A stretch of DNA of 64,000 nt from Vallitalea sp. (GTDB lineage Bacteria; Bacillota; Clostridia; Lachnospirales; Vallitaleaceae): the NCBI GenBank assembly GCA_025210235.1, contig JAOASG010000024.1:1-64000 (forward strand). The letters are read 5' to 3'. Both the position numbers and the translations under genes were made by a program. The notes beneath the pieces are model-generated. The model was not told the origin of the DNA. It saw nothing but the letters and a program-made list of their open reading frames with translations, and ran no database searches. Of the stretch, positions 19,021 through 28,194 are shown piece by piece. Within the stretch, counting starts at the first letter, position 1, and each line of letters opens with the position of its first letter.

Positions 19021-19170
19021 TTTGCTTATATGATAGGTGTTATAACTATGAATAAGATATAGAATAATTGTAATAACAAGCTGTAACGCATGTAACTATT
19101 TGTCGTAAAATGTTGTAATATAAAAATTAGTATGCTAAAATGAGTTTATAAAACATATGAGGTGAAAATA

Positions 19171-20514
19171 ATGCATAAAAAATCTAGAAAAATAGCTCTT
19201 TCAATAGTGGTTATATCCATTGCAATTATTACTATTACTTATTTAATGAAAGATAAAGATGATGTTAGTGCAAAAGTAGATAAAATTAATAATACAAAAA
19301 TTAGTGAAGGTGAAACACACAATAAAAATGTAGAGGAAAATAAGTTAAATAATGAAGTATACATAAAAGAACTAATAGTACCTAAAGATAATATAATTTT
19401 AAGTAATACTGATAAATATAAATTATCTATTAAAGGTTTGCTTTCAGATGATAGCACAATACAATTAGCTAATAATACTAAGTTAATATCTCATTCAGAT
19501 TCCCAAGCAATTAGTTTATTAGATGGTAATATAGTTGTATCAAAAGATGCTAATGATGGAGATAAAGCAAATATAACTCTAACATATGAAGGAAAATCAG
19601 TAGTAATACATATTACAATAAAAAATGAAAAAAAAGATAATACCCAAACAAATAAAAATGATGTACAAGATACTAAGGCAACAGAAAATGAAGTTAAGGA
19701 TACTAAGGAACCAGAAGTTAAGAAACTTGAAATAAAAGAACCTGAAGTTAAGAAACCAGACGTTAAGAAATCTGAAATAAAAGAAACTGAAGTAAAAGAC
19801 AATAATACAGTGGCAACAACTAATGATAGTAAAGAGATAGAGGATGAATCAAAAGATAATAATAATGAAGTAAACAATAATAATATTGATGTGAATAATG
19901 ATGATACTATAAAGATAGATGAAAATGGAAAAAAAATATTAATTAATTGTGAAGATATCCATGTTTTAGTTAATAAGGAAAGAAATTTACCTAGTGATTA
20001 TGTACCAAAAGACTTAGTAAAACCTAATATACCATACTGTTTTACAGGAGAAAATGAGAAAAGATATCTAAGAAAGATTGCAGGAGATGCATTGGAAAAA
20101 CTTGTAGCACAAGCAAAAGAAGATGGTATTAAAATTGTTGGAGTCTCTGGGTATCGTTCATATAAAAAACAAAAGGCAATTTTTAATTATAATGTTAAAA
20201 AAAGAGGATTTGAAAAGGCTAATCAAGTTAGTGCAAAGCCTGGACAAAGTGAGCATCAAACAGGATTAGCAATTGATGTATCATGTGCAAGCTTGAATTA
20301 TAAATTAGAAGAGAAGCTAGGCGAACTAAAAGAAGGAATATGGCTTAGAGATAATGCACATAAATTTGGATTTATTATACGTTATAAAAAAGGAAAAGAA
20401 GATATTACTGGTTATCAATATGAACCATGGCATATTCGTTATGTTGGTGAAGAGTATGCAAAAGAAATCTATGAACAAGATGTTACTTATGAAGAATATT
20501 TAGGACTTAAATAA
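19171..20514 (+). CDS. VanY-type D,D-carboxypeptidase with Ig-like domain and charged spacer
   Basis: 447 residues. An N-terminal membrane anchor (about 7-28) is followed by a bacterial Ig-like (Big-type) region (about 65-150), a Lys/Glu/Asp/Asn-rich spacer with repeated EVKK/EIKE units (about 170-240) and a C-terminal M15B peptidase. Zinc and catalytic residues are visible: His362 and Asp369 in SEHQTGLAIDVS, Glu418 and His421 in EPWHIRYVG. It trims D-Ala from peptidoglycan stem peptides outside the membrane. ATG 19171 is preferred to GTG 19162 because the GTG lies inside the GAGGTG ribosome site. No vanHAX genes are nearby, so resistance is not implied. Confidence 0.88.
   Translation: MHKKSRKIALSIVVISIAIITITYLMKDKDDVSAKVDKINNTKISEGETHNKNVEENKLNNEVYIKELIVPKDNIILSNTDKYKLSIKGLLSDDSTIQLANNTKLISHSDSQAISLLDGNIVVSKDANDGDKANITLTYEGKSVVIHITIKNEKKDNTQTNKNDVQDTKATENEVKDTKEPEVKKLEIKEPEVKKPDVKKSEIKETEVKDNNTVATTNDSKEIEDESKDNNNEVNNNNIDVNNDDTIKIDENGKKILINCEDIHVLVNKERNLPSDYVPKDLVKPNIPYCFTGENEKRYLRKIAGDALEKLVAQAKEDGIKIVGVSGYRSYKKQKAIFNYNVKKRGFEKANQVSAKPGQSEHQTGLAIDVSCASLNYKLEEKLGELKEGIWLRDNAHKFGFIIRYKKGKEDITGYQYEPWHIRYVGEEYAKEIYEQDVTYEEYLGLK
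19685..19802 (+). repeat. Degenerate in-frame repeat coding EVKK/EIKE units
   Basis: The segment encodes alternating EVKK, EIKE and EVKD-like units inside the VanY-type gene. It probably forms an extended spacer that places the peptidase domain in the cell wall. Confidence 0.7.
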
Positions 20515-20527
20515 TATGATATAAAGT

Positions 20528-20584
20528 GATATACTCCCTTAAGTGGATAGTTAATATAACTAATACACCTATAGGGAGTATATC
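20528..20584 (+). terminator. Long hairpin after the VanY-type gene
   Basis: GATATACTCCCT (20528-20539) pairs perfectly with AGGGAGTATATC (20573-20584). Inside the loop TAGTTA-ATA-TAACTA forms a second hairpin. There is no clean T run, so termination is likely but not certain. Confidence 0.6.
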
Positions 20585-20635
20585 TTGTGTTACCCCTAAT
20601 TTGCTTTAAAGATATATTTACTAGTTACCAATAAT

Positions 20636-20770
20636 ATGGTAATATATAGTAAGATTAACCATACTTCTTATGGAGCAAAATATATACCTGGTTTTTCTGG
20701 AGGATTTGGTATAAGATCTTACAATGCTGATGTAGAGTTCTCGCATTTTGAAATTACTAGGAGAAGATAA
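20636..20770 (+). pseudogene. Possible remnant of a sugar-enzyme or lectin-like C-terminal domain
   Basis: A 44-codon frame ends ...PGFSGGFGIRSYNADVEFS, then HFEIT and RRR before the stop. The pattern G(F/Y)xGxRxxNxxVxFxxF is typical of the last two beta strands of concanavalin-like domains attached to GH32, GH43 or DUF1080-type proteins. No ribosome site and no upstream domain are present, and a good terminator follows at 20801. This suggests the tail of a deleted gene. Chance similarity cannot be excluded. Confidence 0.4.
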
Positions 20771-20800
20771 GTTAAGATTTACAATTAATATATAATACAA

Positions 20801-20846
20801 AACTCTCTCAATTGATTATAATTAAAATCAGTTGGGAGAGTTTTTA
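20801..20846 (+). terminator. Strong terminator in the gpmA upstream region
   Basis: AACTCTCTCAATTGATT pairs with AATCAGTTGGGAGAGTT over 17 bp, two of them G-U, followed by TTTTT. No intact gene precedes it, which fits the remnant at 20636. Confidence 0.85.
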
Positions 20847-20947
20847 TATTATCTTTTATTATTATCTGTTAACCACATATAATATAAAACATTTATTGTG
20901 ATTGATTGGACATATAGTGAAAAAGATTATAAAAAATATAATATTAA

Positions 20948-20976
20948 TTGTATTATAGAACTTAATAGCGTATAAT
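20948..20976 (+). promoter_or_regulatory. Candidate gpmA promoter
   Basis: TTGTAT (20948-20953), 17 bp, TATAAT (20971-20976). If used, the 200-nt leader contains the whole palindromic element at 21033. The stretch 20847-21032 shows nothing else recognisable. Confidence 0.5.
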
Positions 20977-21017
20977 GATTGTAATGAAACTGAATATCAA
21001 TATCATTAAAAATTGTA

Positions 21018-21160
21018 TTACATATTAATTAAGTAATTGCAAAACTACATTCAGTTGATTCTTTAATACAATATGTTGAGTTCCCGTTTCTAATAAGAAC
21101 TATATATTGTATGTAAATAATTATAATTTCTAGTTTTGCAATTACCTGTTACATATTAAT
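21018..21160. mobile_element. MITE-like palindromic element with 15-bp inverted ends and flanking direct repeats
   Basis: GTAATTGCAAAACTA (21033-21047) and TAGTTTTGCAATTAC (21131-21145) are perfect inverted repeats. ATACAAT/ATTGTAT and GTTC/GAAC pair further inside. TTACATATTAAT occurs on both sides (21018-21029 and 21149-21160), each 3 bp from the element, like a target duplication. No coding capacity. A relative lies at 60998-61042. The right end is less than 40 bp from the gpmA start. Confidence 0.7.
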
Positions 21161-21183
21161 ACAAGAAAGGGGGATTTTGTTAT

Positions 21184-21930
21184 ATGGAACTTGTAATCGT
21201 AAGACATGGAGAAAGCTTATGGAATAAAGAAAATAAGTTTACAGGATGGACAGATGTGGATTTATCCAGCAAAGGGATAACAGAAGCAGAACAAGCTGGA
21301 GAAATACTTAAGAATGGAGGATATAAATTCGATATAGCTTATACTTCTTATTTAAAGAGAGCTGTAAGAACTCTTAACATAATTTTAAATCAAATGGATT
21401 TACATTGGATACCGGTGGTAAAAAGTTGGAGGTTAAATGAGAGACATTATGGTGCTTTACAGGGATTAAATAAGAGCGAAACAGCAAAGAAATATGGAGA
21501 TGAGCAAGTTAAACTGTGGAGGAGAAGTTATGATATATTACCACCGTTATTAACAAAAAATGATTCAAGATGCTGTAAGTATGAACTGCAATATGAAAAC
21601 ATTTCTGAAGAAGATATGCCATTAGGAGAAAGCCTTGAATATACTGTTAACCGAGTTATTCCATACTGGGAAGAAAGAATTTATCCTTTACTAAAAGAAG
21701 ATAAAAAAGTAATTATTGTTGCTCATGGAAATAGTTTAAGAGCTTTAATAAAACATATAGAGAATCTTAGTAATGAAGAAATATTAGAATTAAATATTCC
21801 TACAGGTATTCCATTAGTGTATAAACTTGATAAAGAAATGAATATATTAGATAAATATTATCTTGGAGACCAAGATGCCATTTTACAAGATATTGAAAGA
21901 GTAAAAAATCAAAGTAAAATAAGTGGTTAA
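21184..21930 (+). CDS. gpmA: 2,3-bisphosphoglycerate-dependent phosphoglycerate mutase
   Basis: 248 residues, the usual dPGM length. Catalytic His8 is in [19 protein letters not shown], the partner His181 in [10 protein letters not shown], with [17 protein letters not shown] between. It interconverts 3- and 2-phosphoglycerate in glycolysis. ATG at 21184 with AAGAAAGGGGG ahead. A stand-alone gene bracketed by two palindromic elements (21033-21145 and 21980-22046). Confidence 0.95.
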   Translation: MELVIVRHGESLWNKENKFTGWTDVDLSSKGITEAEQAGEILKNGGYKFDIAYTSYLKRAVRTLNIILNQMDLHWIPVVKSWRLNERHYGALQGLNKSETAKKYGDEQVKLWRRSYDILPPLLTKNDSRCCKYELQYENISEEDMPLGESLEYTVNRVIPYWEERIYPLLKEDKKVIIVAHGNSLRALIKHIENLSNEEILELNIPTGIPLVYKLDKEMNILDKYYLGDQDAILQDIERVKNQSKISG

Positions 21931-21979
21931 ATATATTAAACTTTATTGAGATTTAGTATAAATGCTGGTGCTGAAAAAC

Positions 21980-22046
21980 TAAGTTGAATTCTTTAAAATA
22001 CAATATTTATATGTTATATAACATAGATTATTAAGAATTCAACTTA
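21980..22046. repeat. Palindromic element downstream of gpmA, possibly related to the 21033 element
   Basis: TAAGTTGAATTCTT (21980-21993) and AAGAATTCAACTTA (22033-22046) are perfect inverted repeats, and ATGTTATATAACAT (22011-22024) is a palindrome inside. Its left part (AAACTA, AGTTGAATTCTTTAAA, ATACAATAT) resembles the left arm of the 21033 element with small indels. It may also act as a weak terminator for gpmA. Confidence 0.55.
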
Positions 22047-22153
22047 ATGACTTATTATTAGATTTATTATATATGACTTATTATATTGTAATTATTAATA
22101 GCAATATCCCTACCTAGTTATAAGAAAATAACTAGGTAAAGATAAGATTTATA

Positions 22154-22498
22154 TTAGAATAATTTATCCTTTTTAAGAAGCTGAATATAATTGTAAATGT
22201 GTACTAGAAATGAAATTGATTGATCTGATAAAGATTCTAATATTTGATGTATTAATGTATTTAGTGTGGGTTTTGATGATGATAACAATAATTGATTTGG
22301 TGTTACATCTAAAGCAATACATATTTTCATTATAGTTTCAAGAGAAGAAGTAGTATTTCCTCTTTCTATATTACCTATATATTGTATAGAAAGATTAGTA
22401 AGTGCAGCTAGTTTTTCTTGTGTTAATTTTTTTTCTATTCTATGTTTTTTTATGTTTTTTCCTAATATTCTTAAATCAACAACTTTATCTTTCAACAT
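22154..22498 (-). CDS. XRE-family HTH transcriptional regulator
   Basis: 114 residues. The HTH_3 domain occupies about 10-65 (LGKNIKKHRIEKKLTQEKLA, then NIERGNTTSSLETIMKI). A short C-terminal helix region follows (SLSDQSISFLVHIYNYIQLL), possibly for dimerisation. The ATG at 22498 overlaps a GGAGGTGAT ribosome site closely; the TTG codon right after it would be better spaced, so the exact start is uncertain. No prophage or toxin gene is nearby. Target unknown. Confidence 0.85.
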   Translation of the reverse strand: MLKDKVVDLRILGKNIKKHRIEKKLTQEKLAALTNLSIQYIGNIERGNTTSSLETIMKICIALDVTPNQLLLSSSKPTLNTLIHQILESLSDQSISFLVHIYNYIQLLKKDKLF

Positions 22499-23000
22499 AT
22501 CACCTCCGTCTATATATAGGATAAGATAAAAGTCTATAATTAATAAGCAATTAGTAGGAGTAATTGCTCTTTATAGTTTAAGTATTTTGTGGTATAATTA
22601 TTTCAGCGTTTATATACTTTTTTATATTTTTAAGGCTAAAAAACATTAAACCATACTTATTAATAGAATATTAATTAAAATATTTACTATATTAATATAA
22701 TGTTTTTGTTGAGTAAATTATCATTAGTACAAATTAGGAATTTATAGGTTGTTAGATATATGATTAGTAATAGTATTCACTAAAAATCTAGTAAGTAATT
22801 ATTACACATTATATATAAAGTGTAGTCATTATAAAAGTACAAATTAAATTAGCTTGTCTCATAGGAGGTCGCTAAGAAAGTTCTTTAGTTACATGGTAAC
22901 ATGGGAAGAATTCTATAATTAAGCAAATGACATAAGCATACTCATTTAATATTTTATACAAACATAAAAAAACAATTAAAAGACTTATAGGAGGAACATA
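22499..23000 (+). other. Intergenic region before the dCache MCP
   Basis: Five hundred bases without a gene. TATAAT at 22593-22598 lacks a good -35. A short stretch at 22865-22920 can fold (GTTAC-ATG-GTAAC and imperfect AAGTTCTT/AAGAATTCT), which hints at a structured leader for the MCP. It matches no riboswitch consensus I know, and c-di-GMP and preQ1 patterns are absent. The rest is plain AT-rich DNA. Confidence 0.4.
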
Positions 23001-24989
23001 ATGTTTAAAAGTATTAAGATTAGACTAATAGTATATGCGACAATGATTATAGTATTAATTAGTAGTAGTATAGGCCTTATAGCGTCAAAATCATCAACAA
23101 AAGCCTTGCAAAAAACAGTTAATGAAGATTTAGTAGAACATGCAAAAGCGTATAGCACGTATATTGATTCTGAAATACTTAATGCAAAAACAATAATGGA
23201 TGGAATTGCCAATAGAAATGCACTAAAATCATGGAATTGGGATGAGCAATATGAGGCAATGAAATATGAAGTGGCAAGAAATAAGATTTTTTCAGATATG
23301 TTTGTAGTAAATAAAAACGGAGATGCTCAGTGTATAACTGGAAGTGAAGCTAATGTAAGTAATAGGGAATATTTTAAACAAGCAATGAAAGGAAATACAT
23401 ATTTTAGTAATTTATTATATAGTGAATCACTAAAAGAATTTATTTTTTTTGTATCGGCACCAATAAAAGGAAATAATGTAGAAGGTACTGTGGTAGGGTG
23501 TATAAAGGCTGAATATCTTAGTAATGCAATTAAAGATATTAGTTTAAAAAACGGTAGGGCGTTTATTATTAATAACGAAGGAACAACTATTGCTCATCCT
23601 GATATCAATAGAGTTTTAGAACAAGATAATTTAATTGAAATGGCAAAAAGTGATAGTAAATTAAAGCAATTCTCAGAAGTTATTAATAATATGATTAAAG
23701 GGGAACAAGGTACTGATAGATATGTATATCAAGGAATTAAATATTACTGTGGATACTACCCTATTGGGGATACTGGTTGGAGTATAGCTATCACTGCTCT
23801 AGAAGATAAAATTTTTGAAGAGGTCTTTCATCTTAGACGTAATTTATGTATTATGATAATGGTAGCAATTATATTGGCAATAATTATAAATTATTATGCA
23901 GGTAATAAATTTGTTAAACCCATTATTTTAGCTACTAATCATGCAACTATTATGTCTAAATTAGATCTAACAACTAATGTTCCGCCGAAATTTTTAAAAA
24001 GAGAAGATGAAATTGGTAATTTAGCAAAATCGTTTGACATAATAACTGATAATTTGAAAATAATTATAAAAGAAATTCAAAATTCAGCTTTAGAATTAAA
24101 TAATTCATCTAAGGATTTAACTTCCTCAATTAATGAAAATGCAATATCTGTTGAAGAAATTTCAGAGACTATTAAAGTTATTACCATTGGAGCAACTCAG
24201 CAAGCTGAAGAAGCAGATAATACTGTTAGAGAATTATCAAATTTAGGGGATCTAATTACTGAATCTCAAGAAATTGCAGAAGATGTTAATATAAGTACAA
24301 ATAGTGTAAAAGAAGTAAATCTTCAGGGTAAAGAAATAATTGAGAAACTCAAAAATGAATTTGATTTAAGTTTACAAGTTACACAAGAGATGAAAAATAA
24401 TACAAATGATTTAGAAATTCAATCAAAATCAATTAATAGTATTTTAGATACAATATCAAAGATAGCAAGTCAAACAAATCTTCTAGCATTAAATGCTTCA
24501 ATTGAGGCAGCAAGAGCAGGTGAAGCAGGGAAAGGGTTTGCTGTTGTGGCAGAAGAGATAAGTAAACTAGCAGAGGATACAGAAAAATCTACAGGTAATA
24601 TATCAAAAATTCTTGAAACAATGACTAATAAAATAGAGATAACAAATTGCAATATGGAAAAAGCAGAAAAAATAGTAGAAAATGTAAATATGTATATAGA
24701 AGAAACAGTTACTTCTTATGATATTATTGAGAATAAAACTAAAGAATTAATAATATTATTTACAAGACTAAATAATGCGTTAAAAGAAATTGATGAAAAT
24801 AAAATAAATGCCTTTTCATGTATAGAAAACATTTCAGAAGTATGTCATGAATCAGCTTCATCTACAGAAGAAGTAAATGCATCTGTAGAAGAACAAGCAG
24901 TCATTATTGAACAGATAGCTAAATCGAGTGAAAGACTATCTGAAATTGCCTCTTTAATGGAGAAATTAGTTGAAAAATTCAAGATATAA
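23001..24989 (+). CDS. Methyl-accepting chemotaxis protein with dCache-type sensor domain
   Basis: 662 residues. TM1 (about 8-28) is followed by an extracellular Cache region (about 35-275) with [17 protein letters not shown] and [18 protein letters not shown]2 (about 280-300), HAMP (about 302-355) and a signalling domain with the tip [20 protein letters not shown]. Cache domains bind small ligands such as amino or organic acids. ATG at 23001 with TAGGAGGAA upstream. Monocistronic, ending before the hairpin/operator at 25012. Confidence 0.92.
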   Translation: MFKSIKIRLIVYATMIIVLISSSIGLIASKSSTKALQKTVNEDLVEHAKAYSTYIDSEILNAKTIMDGIANRNALKSWNWDEQYEAMKYEVARNKIFSDMFVVNKNGDAQCITGSEANVSNREYFKQAMKGNTYFSNLLYSESLKEFIFFVSAPIKGNNVEGTVVGCIKAEYLSNAIKDISLKNGRAFIINNEGTTIAHPDINRVLEQDNLIEMAKSDSKLKQFSEVINNMIKGEQGTDRYVYQGIKYYCGYYPIGDTGWSIAITALEDKIFEEVFHLRRNLCIMIMVAIILAIIINYYAGNKFVKPIILATNHATIMSKLDLTTNVPPKFLKREDEIGNLAKSFDIITDNLKIIIKEIQNSALELNNSSKDLTSSINENAISVEEISETIKVITIGATQQAEEADNTVRELSNLGDLITESQEIAEDVNISTNSVKEVNLQGKEIIEKLKNEFDLSLQVTQEMKNNTNDLEIQSKSINSILDTISKIASQTNLLALNASIEAARAGEAGKGFAVVAEEISKLAEDTEKSTGNISKILETMTNKIEITNCNMEKAEKIVENVNMYIEETVTSYDIIENKTKELIILFTRLNNALKEIDENKINAFSCIENISEVCHESASSTEEVNASVEEQAVIIEQIAKSSERLSEIASLMEKLVEKFKI

Positions 24990-25011
24990 CTAAATAATAT
25001 GAAACATAAAT

Positions 25012-25089
25012 AATTAAAGTGTATCTACAGATACACTTTAATTATTTGCAATATGCTATAATAATACAAAGATAATGATAATTATTATC
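25012..25089 (+). promoter_or_regulatory. Composite promoter: CRP/FNR-type palindrome, -10 and Fur box
   Basis: GTATC-TACA-GATAC (25021-25034) is the core of a longer palindrome (AATTAAAGTGTATC with its complement, 25012-25043). TATAAT follows after exactly 22 bp (25057-25062), placing the palindrome centre near -41.5, the class II activator position; there is no -35 box. A Fur box at 25071-25089 matches 18 of 19 consensus bases. The same layout with the same 22-bp spacing occurs at 56842. The palindrome may also end the MCP transcript, but no T run follows. Confidence 0.75.
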
Positions 25090-25121
25090 AAAAAAGTTAT
25101 ATTTTAAAGGAGAAAATCATC

Positions 25122-26129
25122 ATGAAAAAATGTATTATTTTATTTATAGTATTATTAGTTAACCTAACTTTAATTAGTGGTTGTGGGCAGTCAAAAGTAG
25201 AAAATAAAACTACAATTAATAAAAAAATAAAAAATAATGAAGAAATGACTATAAAGATTAGTGGACCTAAGTCACCAGCTATTATTCCACTACTAAGAAT
25301 TATTGAAACCAATGCATTAGGAGAGAATATTAAAATTGATTTAAAACAATACCATAGTATGGAAGAAATGGTTGCGTTAGCAACGGACAAAGAAAATGCT
25401 TTTATGGCTTTACCTGCACATACAGCTTCAGTTTTATATAATAAAGACGTGGATGTAAAACTGTTAAATATGGGAATATGGGGGTGTATGTATCTAACAT
25501 CAATAGATGATGAGTTTAAAGATTGGAAAGATCTAAAAGGCAAAAAGTTATATGTACCAGGGAAAAATTCACCACCAGATATGATAACTCAATATTTTTT
25601 AAAGAAAAATGAGTTAGAACCCGGAAAAGATTTGGAGATTGTATATTCAAATCATATGGAAATTGCACAATTACTTGAACTAGGGAAAATAAAATATGCT
25701 GTAGATGTTGAACCATTTACTACGTTACATAAGGAGACTATCAAAGGATTTAAAGTAATATGCGATTACTCAGAAAAGTGGAAAGAAACAGAAGGAGATG
25801 AATTTAGGCTACCAGCTTTTGGAGTAGTAGTAAATAGTGAATTTGCTTCTAGTAATGCAGAAATAGTTGATACATTTAATGAAGAATACGAAAAAGCTAT
25901 AAAATGGGCTACCAATAATCCTGAAGAAGCTGAATTATTGGCCCAAAAACAATTAAAAACTAAACCACAATTAATAGAAAAGGCTATACCTAATATGACA
26001 TTTATATATGAATCTGCTGAATCTGCGAAAGAAAGTTTAGACAAATATTATGAGATACTATTAAGTTACAAACCTGAAAGTATTGGAGGTAAAATTCCTG
26101 ATGAAACTTTCTATTACAAACACAAATAG
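25122..26129 (+). CDS. NitT/TauT-type ABC transporter substrate-binding lipoprotein
   Basis: 335 residues. Lipoprotein signal ending LTLISGC (Cys21). The NMT1/SsuA-like domain includes DWKDLKGKKLYVPGKNSPPD and TTLHKETIKGFKVICDYSE. The family captures sulfonates, nitrate, thiamine precursors and other small anions; the ligand cannot be read from the sequence. Control by a Fur box argues for a role in iron or iron-dependent metabolism. AAAGGAG precedes the ATG. The permease start lies inside its 3' end. Confidence 0.85.
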   Translation: MKKCIILFIVLLVNLTLISGCGQSKVENKTTINKKIKNNEEMTIKISGPKSPAIIPLLRIIETNALGENIKIDLKQYHSMEEMVALATDKENAFMALPAHTASVLYNKDVDVKLLNMGIWGCMYLTSIDDEFKDWKDLKGKKLYVPGKNSPPDMITQYFLKKNELEPGKDLEIVYSNHMEIAQLLELGKIKYAVDVEPFTTLHKETIKGFKVICDYSEKWKETEGDEFRLPAFGVVVNSEFASSNAEIVDTFNEEYEKAIKWATNNPEEAELLAQKQLKTKPQLIEKAIPNMTFIYESAESAKESLDKYYEILLSYKPESIGGKIPDETFYYKHK

Positions 26130-26880
26130 GAAAGATAATAATGGACATAAAGATATAATTATTTCTATTAGTATAATTTTGATGTTATGGAAAGTAATAT
26201 CAATGATATATTCGCCACTAATTTTACCTAGCCCCAAATTAACTATTGATTCTCTAATAACAATAATAAAAGAAGAAAACTTCTTTCAAGAAGTAGGGAT
26301 TACTTTAAAAAGATTAATAGTAGGATTATGTGGTGCAATGTTGGTTGGAAGTGTTCTAGGATTTATTATAGGAATTAATAAAAAAGTAAAACGTATTTTA
26401 GAACCGCTTATATATATACTTCAATCAATTCCTCCAATATTGTTTATGACTCTTGCTATGATATGGTTTGGATTGGACGGACAAGCAACTATTTTTATTG
26501 TTTTTATTGTAACTTTACCAATTATGGCTATAAGTATAAAAGAAGGTTTTGAGAATATAGATTTAAAATTAATTGAGATGGGAAAAATATTTAATTTTTC
26601 AAGATATAAAATCATAAAAGATATAATAATTCCATCTCTAAAAACATATTTTAAATCAGGACTTATTATACTAATAGGATTAGGATGGAAATTAGTTATA
26701 ATGGGTGAAGTTTTAAGTTCTGGAACTGGACTAGGTTCGCAAATTACAGAAGGAAGATTAAATTTACAAACTGATAGAGTATTTGCATGGGGTATTGTAA
26801 TAATTTTTCTTTGTTACTTATCACAAAAAATTGTAGACTACGGATATAAATTAATTGATTATAAAGGGAAGATAACTTGA
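26101..26880 (+). CDS. NitT/TauT-type ABC transporter permease
   Basis: 259 residues with about six membrane segments and the BPD_transp_1 loop (MGKIFNFSRYKIIKDIIIPS). It forms the channel of the importer at 25122-27568. An upstream TTG (26083) is in frame, but GGAGGT lies right after it and 10 bp before the ATG at 26101, so the ATG is the start. That gives a 29-bp overlap with the binding-protein gene. Confidence 0.88.
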   Translation: MKLSITNTNRKDNNGHKDIIISISIILMLWKVISMIYSPLILPSPKLTIDSLITIIKEENFFQEVGITLKRLIVGLCGAMLVGSVLGFIIGINKKVKRILEPLIYILQSIPPILFMTLAMIWFGLDGQATIFIVFIVTLPIMAISIKEGFENIDLKLIEMGKIFNFSRYKIIKDIIIPSLKTYFKSGLIILIGLGWKLVIMGEVLSSGTGLGSQITEGRLNLQTDRVFAWGIVIIFLCYLSQKIVDYGYKLIDYKGKIT

Positions 26881-26881
26881 T

Positions 26882-27568
26882 ATGTTAAAACTGAAAAATA
26901 TTGAAAAGGCTTACAATGAATTATGGGTATTAAAAGATTTATCTATGGAAGTAAAAAAAGAAGAGATTGTTTGTATTATTGGACCATCAGGATGTGGAAA
27001 ATCAACTCTTTTAAATATATGTTCTGGTATTATTAAGCCTACAAAAGGAATTATTATAAATAATAGCTCTAATATAAGTTATGTATTTCAAGAGGATAGA
27101 TTACTTCCATGGAAAAATGTATATGATAATATACATATAGTAAATGAACAAGGTTCAAGAGACGAATGTATGCATTTAATTAAGATGGTAGGGTTAGAAG
27201 GTTTTGAAAAACATTACCCTATTCAACTTAGTGGGGGGATGAGACAAAGATGTTCCATTGCTAGAGCTTTTTATTATAATGCTGATTTGTTATTAATGGA
27301 TGAACCTTTAAAGTCGTTAGATTATAGCTTAAGAATTAATATGATAAAACATATAATAAATCTATGGGAAAATACAAAAAAAAATATTATGTATGTTACT
27401 CATGAAATTGATGAAGCATTATTATTGGGGGATAGGATTTTTATTTTATCAAATAGGCCATCTAAAATACTAAAAGAAATCAAAATAAATATAGATAAAA
27501 ATAAAAGGAGTTTAACTGATTCATTTTTAGTAGATATAAGAACTCAAATAATAGATTTACTAGATTAA
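26882..27568 (+). CDS. NitT/TauT-type ABC transporter ATPase
   Basis: 228 residues, short for SsuB/TauB but with all motifs: Walker A GPSGCGKSTL, Q-loop VFQEDRLLPW, signature LSGGMRQRCSIARAF, Walker B LLLMDEPLKSLD, His in YVTHEIDEA. It starts one base after the permease stop, so the three genes are one operon. A terminator follows at 27571. Confidence 0.92.
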   Translation: MLKLKNIEKAYNELWVLKDLSMEVKKEEIVCIIGPSGCGKSTLLNICSGIIKPTKGIIINNSSNISYVFQEDRLLPWKNVYDNIHIVNEQGSRDECMHLIKMVGLEGFEKHYPIQLSGGMRQRCSIARAFYYNADLLLMDEPLKSLDYSLRINMIKHIINLWENTKKNIMYVTHEIDEALLLGDRIFILSNRPSKILKEIKINIDKNKRSLTDSFLVDIRTQIIDLLD

Positions 27569-27570
27569 CA

Positions 27571-27612
27571 AAAAAGCCGATAAGACAAAAAAGTTTTATC
27601 AGCTTTTTTATT
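27571..27612 (+). terminator. Terminator after the NitT/TauT-type operon
   Basis: AAAAAGC and GATAA arms pair with TTATC and GCTTTTTT, with one bulge, followed by a T-rich tail. Confidence 0.85.
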
Positions 27613-27660
27613 TTAGTAATATTAAAAAGAATAAAAGTAGACAAAACTGTACTAAATTAC

Positions 27661-27689
27661 TTGAAAGTCATTATCAATGGTGGTATACT
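27661..27689 (+). promoter_or_regulatory. Promoter of the HTH-copA operon
   Basis: TTGAAA (27661-27666), 17 bp, TATACT (27684-27689). No CsoR or CopY operator consensus is recognisable around it. Confidence 0.65.
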
Positions 27690-27709
27690 ATCAAGGTAAG
27701 GAGGTAGTT

Positions 27710-28174
27710 ATGGAAGAAAAATATTATACAATTGATGAGATAGCTAGTAAGTTAGAAGTCCATACAAAGACGATAAGAAGATATATATATAGTGGTAAAA
27801 TACAGGCATTAAAGGTAGGTGGGCAGTGGAGGATTTATAAAAGTGCATTAGAAAGATACTATAATGATTCTAAATGCTCAACAGGGACATCAGTAAGTCA
27901 AGATGACTTTTGTGTATTTATGGATGGACAAAAGTGGACAAATGAAGATAAACTTCAAGTGTGTAGTATAGTGGATTATTATGTTAATGAGCAAGAAGAA
28001 GCAAAGCCAATAGCTCACGAAATTACTGAAGTGATACTATCTATGAAAGGTGAAAATCAATATAAATTTAATTACATTTATGATGCATCAGAAAAGCGTG
28101 CTCGTTTTGTTTTATGGGGAAATCCTTCATTTTTAGAAAATGTAGCAAGGAGACTTAAGAAATATGAAAAATAA
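27710..28174 (+). CDS. MerR/excisionase-like HTH protein, candidate copper-operon regulator
   Basis: 154 residues. An N-terminal HTH_17-type domain (YYTIDEIASKLEVHTKTIRR, then SGKIQALKVGGQWRIYKSAL) is joined to an unassigned C-terminal domain of about 85 residues ending VARRLKKYEK. It is cotranscribed with copA 20 bp downstream, which suggests control of copper export, although the C-terminal part has no obvious Cys/His metal cluster. An upstream in-frame start at 27677 is rejected because AAGGAGGT sits before the ATG at 27710. Confidence 0.72.
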   Translation: MEEKYYTIDEIASKLEVHTKTIRRYIYSGKIQALKVGGQWRIYKSALERYYNDSKCSTGTSVSQDDFCVFMDGQKWTNEDKLQVCSIVDYYVNEQEEAKPIAHEITEVILSMKGENQYKFNYIYDASEKRARFVLWGNPSFLENVARRLKKYEK

Positions 28175-28194
28175 AAGAATAGGAAGGTGATTAT

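Noticed and set aside
19171..20514. Vancomycin resistance gene
   Set aside because: Only the VanY-type peptidase fold is present; there is no vanH, vanA or vanX nearby, and such peptidases are normal cell-wall enzymes.
22860..22980. Possible riboswitch before the dCache MCP
   Set aside because: Short hairpins are present, but none of the c-di-GMP, preQ1 or other consensus strings I know can be placed.
25012..25043. Perfect palindrome read as a simple MCP terminator
   Set aside because: No T run follows, and the core recurs at 56842 with identical spacing to a -10 box, so a regulatory site explains it better.
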